DNA from: TMED8 sp964468005
Lineage (GTDB): Bacteria > Pseudomonadota > Alphaproteobacteria > Rhodospirillales > Casp-alpha2
Assembly: GCA_964468005.1 (NCBI GenBank)
Contig: CAYXUT010000201.1
Location: forward strand, 1 to 5,220
Direction: 5' to 3'
DNA: 5,220 nt
Both the position numbers and the translations under genes were made by a program. Positions 1-5,220 of the stretch are shown here, piece after piece (position 1 is the first letter of the stretch; every line of letters starts with the position of its first letter). The notes beneath the pieces are model-generated. The model was given only the letters and a program-made list of their open reading frames with translations, ran no database searches and had not been told where the DNA came from.

Positions 1-1563
1 TGCGACAAACATGCTGAACTGACGCCCGACAAGCCGGGCCTGATCGTTGCCGACCCGGAGGTCGAGGACGTCACCTTTACCTTTGCCCAGTTAAGAACGC
101 TCTCCAATCAACTGGCTAATTTGCTAAAGGCCAAGGGCCTCGGGCGCGGTGACCGCATGGGTATTTTTCTGAGCCAATCGGTGGAAGCCGCCATCGCCCA
201 CATTGCCGCGTGGAAAATGGGTGCTATTTCGATCCCGTTGTTCACCCTATTCGGCGAAGATGCCTTGAGTTTTCGATTACAGGACTCCGGCGCGAAGACG
301 TTGATCACCGATATTGATCAACTGTACAAACTCGAAGCGATCCGCGACGATTTACCGGAACTGGAAACCATCCTGGTAGTGGGGGCGGGCAAAGACGGAG
401 CCGACTTTTCGGACTTTTGGACCGCCATGACCCCGGCCAAAAGCAAGTTCGAGCCCGTCGACACCTACGCCGAAGACCCGGCTTTCATTTGCTACACGTC
501 GGGCACTACCGGCAACCCGAAGGGAGCGCTGCATGCCCACCGCACCATGTTTGGCCATTTGACGGGCATGGAGATGTTTCACGATTTTTTTCCGGAGCCC
601 GGTGATCGCATGTGGACACCTGCAGATTGGGCCTGGATCGGCGGCCTAATGAACTGCCTGATGACGTCTTGGCACCACGGTGTTACGAATGTCGCCTACA
701 GGGCCAAAAAGTATGACCCGGAAGCAGCGCTGCATTTGATGTCGCGCTACAACGTGCGCAATGCCTTTATGCCGCCAACAGCCCTTAACCTGATGCGCCA
801 GGTCAAGAATATCCCGCGCTTCCGCACTGAATTGCGCACCGTAGCCGTCGCCGGCGAACCCATGGGGGCGGAACTGCTGGAATGGGGACGTGAGAACTTC
901 AGCCTCACCTTCAACGAATATTACGGCCAAACGGAATGCAACTTGGTGGTCTCCAACTGTCAAACGATCATGGAGGTGAAGCCGGGACACATGGGCCGTT
1001 CCGCCCCTGGTCACCGGGTCGAAGTTATCGACGTTGAGGGCAATGTGCTGGAGCCCGGCCAGGAAGGCGAAATCGCGACGCGGGCTCCTGACCCGGCGAT
1101 GATGCTCGGTTATTGGAACAATCCGGAAGCCACGAAAGCTAAATTCACCCAGGGTTGGTGGCGCATGGGTGATACGGCGGTCAAGGACGAGGATGGCTAC
1201 TTCCGTTTCGTCGGTCGCGCCGACGACATCATCACCACTGCTGGATACCGCGTCGGTCCCGGCGAGATTGAGGATTGCCTGACCCAACACCCGGCTGTCT
1301 CTCTGGCTGCCGCCATCGGCGTACCGGACCCGGTGCGCACGGAAAACATCAAGGTGTTTATCAAGCTCACCGACGGAATCAATGGAAGCCCCGATCTGGA
1401 AGAAGACATCCGGTCATTCGTGAAGACGCGCCTTAGCCCGCATGAATATCCGCGCATGATCGAATTCATTTCGGACTTGCCGCTCACTGCGACAGGTAAA
1501 ATCCGCAGAAAGGAACTGCGCAACGCAGAACTGGAAAAGCTGAAGAAAGAAGAAAAATCGTGA
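1..1563 (+). CDS. Acyl-CoA synthetase (AMP-forming), 5'-truncated by window edge
   Basis: Activates a carboxylic acid with ATP to an acyl-adenylate and then to the CoA thioester, in the cytoplasm. The frame is open from base 1, so the start lies to the left. The 520 residues present suggest only some 20-30 are missing compared with the usual 540-550; the TTG at 121 is internal, since codons before it read as normal family sequence. In-window residues: the ATP-binding P-loop YTSGTTGNPKG begins at 165; WTPADWAWIGGL at 205, typical of acetyl/medium-chain (ACSM-like) members; YYGQTE at 307-312; the ribose-binding Asp of WWRMGD at 391; the hinge region GRADDIITTAGYRVGPGE from 405; and the catalytic Lys of TATGKIRRKELR at 500. 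All key motifs are intact, so it should be active. The substrate (short, medium-chain or aryl acid) cannot be decided. It overlaps the GMC dehydrogenase gene by four bases, implying co-transcription. Confidence 0.95.
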   Translation, partial: CDKHAELTPDKPGLIVADPEVEDVTFTFAQLRTLSNQLANLLKAKGLGRGDRMGIFLSQSVEAAIAHIAAWKMGAISIPLFTLFGEDALSFRLQDSGAKTLITDIDQLYKLEAIRDDLPELETILVVGAGKDGADFSDFWTAMTPAKSKFEPVDTYAEDPAFICYTSGTTGNPKGALHAHRTMFGHLTGMEMFHDFFPEPGDRMWTPADWAWIGGLMNCLMTSWHHGVTNVAYRAKKYDPEAALHLMSRYNVRNAFMPPTALNLMRQVKNIPRFRTELRTVAVAGEPMGAELLEWGRENFSLTFNEYYGQTECNLVVSNCQTIMEVKPGHMGRSAPGHRVEVIDVEGNVLEPGQEGEIATRAPDPAMMLGYWNNPEATKAKFTQGWWRMGDTAVKDEDGYFRFVGRADDIITTAGYRVGPGEIEDCLTQHPAVSLAAAIGVPDPVRTENIKVFIKLTDGINGSPDLEEDIRSFVKTRLSPHEYPRMIEFISDLPLTATGKIRRKELRNAELEKLKKEEKS

Positions 1564-3176
1564 GCGATCGAAGTGACCAGGGAACATTCGACTATATCAT
1601 TGTCGGGGCGGGATCGGCGGGCTGCGTTTTAGCCAACCGCTTGAGCGCTGAGCCGAACGTTAAAGTGCTGCTCTTGGAAGCAGGCGGCAAGGACAACTAC
1701 CACTGGGTCCATATCCCCATCGGCTACTTGTTTTGCATGGGCAACCCGCGCACCGATTGGATGATGTCGACCGAGCCCGAAGCCGGGCTTAATGGCCGGT
1801 CGTTGAGCTACCCGCGCGGAAAGGTGTTAGGCGGCTGCTCGTCGATCAACGGCATGATCTACATGCGTGGCCAGGCCGCCGATTACGACCAGTGGCGCCA
1901 GTCCGGTAACACGGGTTGGGGTTGGGATGACGTGTTACCCTATTTCCTCAAATCCGAGGACTACCACGACGGCGCCAATCCGACGCACGGCTCCGGCGGC
2001 GAATGGCGGGTTGAAAAACAACGCCTCTCGTGGGAGATCCTCGATACATTCATGGAAGCGGCACAAGAAATCGGTATCCCAGACGTCACCGACTTCAACA
2101 GTGGCAATAATGAGGGTGCCGGGTATTTCGAGGTCAACCAGAAGCGCGGAGTACGTGTGAGTACGGCCGGCGCTTTCCTAAAACCGGTCATTAACCGGCC
2201 CAACCTCAAAGTCCTCACCCACGCCCACACAACTTCGCTCATGTTCGACGGTAAACGCGCAACCGGCCTTGAGTTCGACCTTAATGGAAAACTAGCGAAA
2301 GCCGGCACTGAGGGCGAGGTGATCTTGGCCGCCGGCGCGGTGAATTCACCCAAGATTTTAGAACTTTCGGGCATCGGGCGTAGCGACGTGCTTTCCAAGT
2401 TTGATATCCCCGTACACCATGAACTCAACGGCGTCGGCGAGAACCTGCAAGATCATCTGCAGATCCGTACCGTCTTCAAGGTCAAGAACGTCAAGACACT
2501 GAACGAAAAAGCCAACAGCCTGATCGGCAAGGTCTCCATGGGGTTGCAATATGCACTGTCCCGTTCCGGACCGCTTTCCATGGCGCCGAGCCAGTTCGGC
2601 ATGTTCATGAAAAGCGATCCGCGCATTGCCACTCCGGACCTTGAATACCATGTTCAGCCGCTCAGCACTGACAAGCTGGGCGACCCCTTACACCCCTTTC
2701 CTGCCGTAACCATGTCGGTCTGCAATCTGCGTCCGGTAAGCCGAGGCACCATCCACATTAAATCACCGGACGTGAACGAGCACCCGGCCATCGCGCCCAA
2801 TTACCTTTCGACCCAAGCCGACCGTGATGTGGCAGCAAAATCTATCCAACTGACGCGAAAAATAATGGCAACCAAAGCTGTTTCCAGGTTCGAGCCCCAA
2901 GAGTTTCTGCCCGGCGCTCATATCCACTCAGACGAAGACTTGGCCGTCGAGGCCGGCAACATTGCCACCACCATTTTCCACCCTGTCTCAACCTGTAAAA
3001 TGGGCAGCGACCCCATGGCTGTCGTCGATGATCGGCTTCGAGTTCATGGGCTCCAAGGCGTTCGCGTCGTCGATGCCTCAATCATGCCGACAATCACCTC
3101 AGGTAATACTAACTCGCCAGTAATCATGATTGCCGAGAAGGCGTCCGACATGATCAAGGAAGATCGGGCAACTTAA
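1560..3176 (+). CDS. GMC-family FAD-dependent alcohol (choline-type) dehydrogenase
   Basis: A flavoprotein of the glucose-methanol-choline oxidoreductase family, expected to oxidise an alcohol to an aldehyde and pass electrons to an acceptor. It has 538 residues, normal for the bacterial choline/alcohol dehydrogenase branch. The FAD Rossmann motif GAGSAG is at 16-21, with ribose-binding Glu40 in LLLEAGG. GMC signature 1 runs from Gly87 (GKVLGGCSSINGM; the first residue after GG is Cys). Signature 2, GAVNSPKILELSGIG, is at 259-273. The catalytic His is His474 in FHPVSTCKMG, and its probable partner is Asn516 in SGNTNSP, a His-Asn pair as in choline and AlkJ-type enzymes. There is no signal peptide, so it is cytoplasmic or membrane-peripheral. 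The GTG start is chosen because it sits in a GTGA overlap with the upstream stop and places the FAD motif at the usual distance; a purine-rich AAGAAAGAAGAAAAA run precedes it. The name choline dehydrogenase is common for this family, but no betaine genes are nearby, so the substrate is open. Confidence 0.95.
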   Translation: MSDRSDQGTFDYIIVGAGSAGCVLANRLSAEPNVKVLLLEAGGKDNYHWVHIPIGYLFCMGNPRTDWMMSTEPEAGLNGRSLSYPRGKVLGGCSSINGMIYMRGQAADYDQWRQSGNTGWGWDDVLPYFLKSEDYHDGANPTHGSGGEWRVEKQRLSWEILDTFMEAAQEIGIPDVTDFNSGNNEGAGYFEVNQKRGVRVSTAGAFLKPVINRPNLKVLTHAHTTSLMFDGKRATGLEFDLNGKLAKAGTEGEVILAAGAVNSPKILELSGIGRSDVLSKFDIPVHHELNGVGENLQDHLQIRTVFKVKNVKTLNEKANSLIGKVSMGLQYALSRSGPLSMAPSQFGMFMKSDPRIATPDLEYHVQPLSTDKLGDPLHPFPAVTMSVCNLRPVSRGTIHIKSPDVNEHPAIAPNYLSTQADRDVAAKSIQLTRKIMATKAVSRFEPQEFLPGAHIHSDEDLAVEAGNIATTIFHPVSTCKMGSDPMAVVDDRLRVHGLQGVRVVDASIMPTITSGNTNSPVIMIAEKASDMIKEDRAT

Positions 3177-3343
3177 ATTACGCCCGCCAACGTAGGAAAA
3201 TTTTCTGCCTTTCCGATCAACCAAGCTATGGTAGGCCCGAGCATAGAGAGCATGGCAACGCCAGCGATTAACTGGTCAGTGGCCATCAAGGTGCCCGCAA
3301 CAAGAACATAGGGACTGATACCGAACTCGAAGCCAATCATTTC
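3173..3343 (-). pseudogene. Probable 3' remnant of a NitT/TauT-type ABC transporter permease
   Basis: This 56-57 residue stretch reads GEMIGFEFGISPYVLVAG, then TLMATDQLIAGVAMLSMLG, then PTIAWLIGKAENF, and stops at the TAA on the complement of 3173-3175. The pattern matches, from memory, the C-terminal end of SsuC/TauC-like permeases: an (A/G)EMIG motif, a glycine-rich turn, a TD-containing loop, a last membrane helix and an Ala-Glu tail. Upstream in this frame (3344 onward) the translation no longer looks like a permease, and the five or so preceding helices are missing, so I call it a fragment rather than a gene. One caution is that the ATG at 3340-3338 is preceded directly by GAGGGGGGAA, which would serve as a ribosome binding site for a 55-residue one-helix protein, so a small real gene is the alternative. 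It converges on the GMC gene and overlaps it by four bases. Confidence 0.4.
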
Positions 3344-3444
3344 CCCCCTCTTTTCACTCGCACACATGCTGTGCTTGGCATGCCGACATCGTAAGTGCCC
3401 TTGACCAAAATCAGAACGACCGCCAAAGTTCATAGCCGAATTCT
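3344..3444. other. Intergenic stretch upstream of the SDR gene
   Basis: About 100 bases between the permease remnant and the SDR ribosome binding site. It contains a weak hairpin GCACA-CATGC-TGTGC (3360-3374) followed closely by the 8-base palindrome GGCATGCC (3377-3384). Either could be an operator or a poor terminator, but neither has a T-tract. I could not pick out convincing -35/-10 boxes, although a promoter for the SDR gene is expected here given the 280-base gap from the preceding + strand gene. Confidence 0.3.
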
Positions 3445-3452
3445 GGGAGAAG
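3445..3452 (+). promoter_or_regulatory. Ribosome binding site of the SDR gene
   Basis: GGGAGAAG lies just upstream of the ATG at 3456, with the GGAG core about six bases from the start. This fixes the SDR start and shows that the gene is translated independently rather than by coupling to the genes before it. Confidence 0.6.
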
Positions 3453-3455
3453 ACC

Positions 3456-4199
3456 ATGACCGAACGACGCCGCACCGCTCTGATCACGGGATCGGGCCGT
3501 AATATTGGACGCGCCTGCGCCATCGCACTCGCGCGCGACGGGTTCAACATTGTCGTCAATGGCTCGGAGGACCGCACCGCATGTGAGGAGACCGCTATCG
3601 TCGTCATGGCCAAGGGCGTTTCCTGTCACGTGGCCATGGGCAATGTCGGATACCGCGACGAATGTGAGGATATCGCTAATCAAGCCATTGGACGTTTCGG
3701 TGGCGTCGATGTGCTGATCAACAATGCGGCGATCCGCCCATCAAGCCCGTTTTTAGAGATGGACGAAGATGAATGGGACCGGGTGCTCGCCGTCGGCATG
3801 CAGGCGGCATTCTGGCTGTCGCGCGCAGCACTTCCGGGAATGATCGAACGCGGTTGGGGACGAATTCTTAACTTCGCCGGCATGAACGCTATTCATGGCT
3901 ACAATGGCCGCGCCCATGTCTCGGTCGCCAAACACGGCGTGTGGGGCCTGACTAAGGCACTGGCCAAAGAGTTCGGACCGCAAGGCATTACCACCAATAT
4001 CGTCTCACCCGGCCCCATTGCCGGCGTGCGCGATGATCCGGATGCGGCTGCGCATATTCAACACACGGCCGAGCGCGTACCCATCGGGCGCACTGGCACG
4101 CCGGAAGAAGTGGCGGCAGTGATCAGCATGCTTGCCAGTGATGATGGCAGCTACGTCAACGGCCAGATGCTGCAGGTTAACGGCGGAGCGGAGACTTAA
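3456..4199 (+). CDS. SDR-family protein (FabG-like fold) with non-canonical active site
   Basis: A 247-residue single-domain protein of the short-chain dehydrogenase/reductase family, the normal length for FabG-like members. Seen: nucleotide-binding TGSGRNIGRA at 11-20 (Asn replaces the middle Gly, a known variant), NNAA at 89-92, the SPGPI loop after the active site, and a C-terminus of FabG type (PIGRTGTPEEVA, then NGQMLQVNGG). Strand 2 ends in NGS rather than an acidic residue, which leans towards NADP(H), and the usual Asp-Val of strand 3 is Asn63-Val64. Ungapped alignment with E. coli FabG from Trp107 to Pro173 puts Gly114 at the catalytic Asn, Gly142 at the catalytic Ser and Val155 at the catalytic Tyr; only Lys159 remains. 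The frame is intact and well formed, so this is not simple decay. It may use other residues (Tyr149, His154, Ser156 and His160 are nearby), perform a different reaction, or only bind a nucleotide. It would usually be annotated as a 3-oxoacyl-ACP reductase, which I would not trust. The start is supported by the ribosome binding site at 3445. Confidence 0.92.
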   Translation: MTERRRTALITGSGRNIGRACAIALARDGFNIVVNGSEDRTACEETAIVVMAKGVSCHVAMGNVGYRDECEDIANQAIGRFGGVDVLINNAAIRPSSPFLEMDEDEWDRVLAVGMQAAFWLSRAALPGMIERGWGRILNFAGMNAIHGYNGRAHVSVAKHGVWGLTKALAKEFGPQGITTNIVSPGPIAGVRDDPDAAAHIQHTAERVPIGRTGTPEEVAAVISMLASDDGSYVNGQMLQVNGGAET

Positions 4200-4328
4200 T
4201 CCAACAATCCCCGCCCTTGCCTACTGATGGTGTTGTCGGGATGCGGGCTGATGGCATGGACCAGAACCGATGCGATACCAACGTTTCAGACCGTCACCGT
4301 ATTGTTCGGTTTTGGGTATTTCAGTGAC
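4200..4328. other. Gap between SDR gene and transposase remnant
   Basis: No gene is recognised in these 130 bases. Short frames exist on both strands (a + strand frame starting MVLSGCGLMAW at 4226, and the continuation of the - strand transposase frame), but neither has a recognisable motif or ribosome binding site. I see no clear intrinsic terminator for the SDR gene. Confidence 0.3.
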
Positions 4329-4532
4329 ACATAACCGATGCCACGCACGGTAAAGCCGTGTCCCGGCCTTCACCGTCAGGCTTTCCCGCAATAGAGACTG
4401 AAGCCGTTCCTCGCCCACCCCCTGGCGCCAGCGGGTCATCGACGACCGGTCTAGCGACTGGTAATGACAAATGAACTCCTCGCCACAAAAGCATTAGTCT
4501 TACGGGTGCTAGGAACAGCGCCCACAAACCTC
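4329..4532 (-). mobile_element. Decayed fragment of an IS5-family transposase gene
   Basis: Reading the - strand from 4532 gives EVCGRCS, stop, HP, stop, D, stop, C, then FCGEEFICHYQSLDRSS, MTRWRQGVGEERLQSLL and RESLTV. This matches the N-terminal half of IS5-family transposases as I remember it (EVCARWVENPYWQYFCGEEFF, then DRSSMTRWRQRMGEE and ESL.VA), with identical spacing through the stop codons at 4511-4509, 4502-4500 and 4496-4494. After 4371 the sequence jumps to AGTRLYRAWHRL, resembling the later TDARLYHRAREKL segment, so an internal deletion of the intervening VDTTVQ region is likely. The catalytic DDE region, the C-terminal half and the terminal inverted repeats are not visible. The element is dead. 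Family assignment is by motif memory: good for the segment 4371-4490, weaker at both ends. Confidence 0.7.
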
Positions 4533-4604
4533 GTCATCAACATAGGTATCTTGAGGCAGAGGTTTGAAGTTCTCTTGACCGTATCTATTTTCATCAAAAT
4601 TCAT
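4509..4604 (-). CDS. Possible 31-residue small protein (doubtful)
   Basis: An ATG-started frame encoding MNFDENRYGQ, then ENFKPLPQDT, then YVDDEVCGRCS, ending at TAG. It is acidic and polar with a CxxC pair near the end and no membrane segment. AGGCGG lies about ten bases before the ATG, a weak and rather distant ribosome binding site. It begins 41 bases after the stop of the 90-residue gene upstream on the same strand, so the two could share a transcript. Against it, its last seven codons overlap the region that aligns with the IS5 transposase remnant (EVC.R), so the end at least may be IS-derived sequence that happens to stay open. I recognise no family. Confidence 0.2.
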   Translation of the reverse strand: MNFDENRYGQENFKPLPQDTYVDDEVCGRCS

Positions 4605-4645
4605 CGCTTTATTGCCGCCTTTTTGAATAGTCTTTAGATAAACAC

Positions 4646-4918
4646 CTACTTAACCCAGTCCTCGAATTTACCGTCTTCTTTCGCCCAAATACTTTCATGC
4701 TTAGTCTGAGGCTGATCGGTGTATTTGATATGCCCCGAGGCATCGGTGGTGAATGAACGAAGTCCTGCACGAGCATTAAGGTCTGAACTTGCCAAGGTTG
4801 CCTTCATCTCAACCTTAGGCTGACTTACAGGAGCCATGGCTTGCACAGGGTTATCGGATGCCAGGTAGGCTAACGCTCCTGAGTATATGGAAACTGCGGA
4901 TATAACTTCTAAAATCAT
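4646..4918 (-). CDS. Small hypothetical protein with N-terminal hydrophobic helix
   Basis: A 90-residue frame starting MILEVISAVSIYSGALAYLA and ending GKFEDWVK. Residues 2-20 form a hydrophobic helix suitable as a membrane anchor or uncleaved export signal; there is no lipobox Cys. The rest (about 70 residues) is polar, Lys/Ser/Thr-rich and predicted soluble, including a segment SFTTDASGHIKYTDQPQ, and would lie in the periplasm if the helix inserts N-in. The ATG at 4918 is preferred because AGGAAGG precedes it and the hydrophobic segment then starts the protein. Alternatives are an ATG at 5017 (preceded by AGGAG with four bases spacing, giving 123 residues) and a TTG at 5044. I do not recognise the family. 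The neighbouring IS remnant and lower GC suggest an accessory location. The coding call rests on the RBS and the plausible helix-plus-soluble layout only. Confidence 0.45.
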   Translation of the reverse strand: MILEVISAVSIYSGALAYLASDNPVQAMAPVSQPKVEMKATLASSDLNARAGLRSFTTDASGHIKYTDQPQTKHESIWAKEDGKFEDWVK

Positions 4919-5220
4919 GGGATGGAGTGCCTTCCTGTAAAAAATGAACCTAAAAGTTTCGAGAAGATGGACAGAGTTAGACCGATACATGGGGGATGTA
5001 TTCGATCCAATCCCCATCCATCTCCTCAGGGAGAAACAAATCAAAACTACTGTCAGATGTTGACCTAGTTAAGTTGATGTCAGGATAATTTGGTGACGAT
5101 ATTGTGGCGGGGAGTGTATCCCAGACCAACAATTTGAAAGTTCAAACGGACTGTATTTATGAGCTTTCGACAAGGGCGGTATTTTCTCTCCCCTTCCGCT
5201 TTGTGCCAACGCCTCTTACC
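4919..5220. other. Right-end stretch without a recognisable gene
   Basis: About 300 bases, presumably upstream sequence of the small - strand gene. It contains two competing 6-base inverted repeats (GGGGAT 4992-4997 with ATCCCC 5010-5015, and ATGGGG 4989-4994 with CCCCAT 5012-5017). From about 5091 a + strand frame (DIVAGSVSQTNN and onward) stays open to the window edge, but it has no recognised start or motif. I identified no promoter, RNA gene or repeat with confidence. Confidence 0.3.
4930..4936 (-). promoter_or_regulatory. Putative ribosome binding site for the 90-residue gene
   Basis: AGGAAGG on the - strand, 11 bases before the ATG at 4918. The match to the anti-Shine-Dalgarno sequence is good but the spacing is slightly long. 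It supports the short start over the longer alternatives at 5017 and 5044. Confidence 0.35.

Noticed and set aside
646..1290. Long - strand frame of 214 residues opposite the acyl-CoA synthetase gene
   Set aside because: It lies entirely antisense to well-conserved synthetase motifs, has no recognisable domain, and is the usual shadow of a GC-rich gene.
3196..3205. Palindrome GAAAATTTTC as an operator
   Set aside because: It lies within the permease-like remnant coding for AENF and is a low-complexity palindrome with no second copy nearby.
3344..3613. N-terminal extension of the - strand frame (146 residues) that contains the permease-like tail
   Set aside because: This part runs antisense through the SDR gene start and has no permease-like or other recognisable sequence; only the last 56-57 residues look meaningful.
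4346..4360. Hairpin CACGG-TAAAG-CCGTG as a terminator for the SDR gene
   Set aside because: The stem is only 5 base pairs, there is no T-tract, it lies about 150 bases after the stop, and it falls inside the transposase remnant.
4221..4439. 72-residue - strand frame starting MTRWRQGVGEE as an independent gene
   Set aside because: Its start is internal to the IS5 transposase motif DRSSMTRWRQ, and its later part lacks transposase sequence; it is part of the decayed element.
5045..5090. Repeated TGTCAG / GTTGA words around 5050-5085 as an inverted repeat or operator
   Set aside because: Checked as inverted and as direct repeats; the words do not pair over more than about 6 bases and are not regularly spaced.

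Overview
The window looks like a piece of a proteobacterial chromosome, most likely alphaproteobacterial. This rests on the moderately high GC of the genes, the tight gene packing and the style of the three main proteins; no marker gene fixes the taxon. The left 4.2 kb is a catabolic-type block on the + strand. It starts with an acyl-CoA synthetase (AMP-forming) whose first codons lie left of the window. That gene overlaps by four bases (GTGA) a complete GMC-family FAD-dependent alcohol dehydrogenase. After a gap of about 280 bases comes a complete short-chain dehydrogenase/reductase (SDR) homologue with its own ribosome binding site.

The gap before the SDR gene is not empty. On the - strand it carries a short reading frame resembling the C-terminal end of a NitT/TauT (SsuC/TauC-like) ABC transporter permease, with no full gene around it. 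It is probably a gene remnant that ends convergently against the GMC stop codon.

The right-hand kilobase (4200-5220) contains no large gene and is visibly richer in A+T. It holds a decayed piece of an IS5-family transposase gene (- strand, about 4329-4532) with three in-frame stop codons and an apparent internal deletion. Next to it are two possible small - strand genes: a 90-residue protein with an N-terminal hydrophobic helix (4646-4918), and a weaker 31-codon frame (4509-4604). The last 300 bases show nothing I can identify.

Functionally, the GMC enzyme and the acyl-CoA synthetase fit a pathway that oxidises an alcohol and activates a carboxylic acid as its CoA thioester; the substrate cannot be read from the sequence. 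The most notable point is the SDR homologue. It aligns without gaps to FabG-type enzymes around the active site but has Gly, Gly and Val at the canonical Asn, Ser and Tyr positions, keeping only Lys. It is therefore either catalytically different or not a classical dehydrogenase. I see no CRISPR array, RNA gene, phage module or evident new multi-gene system.
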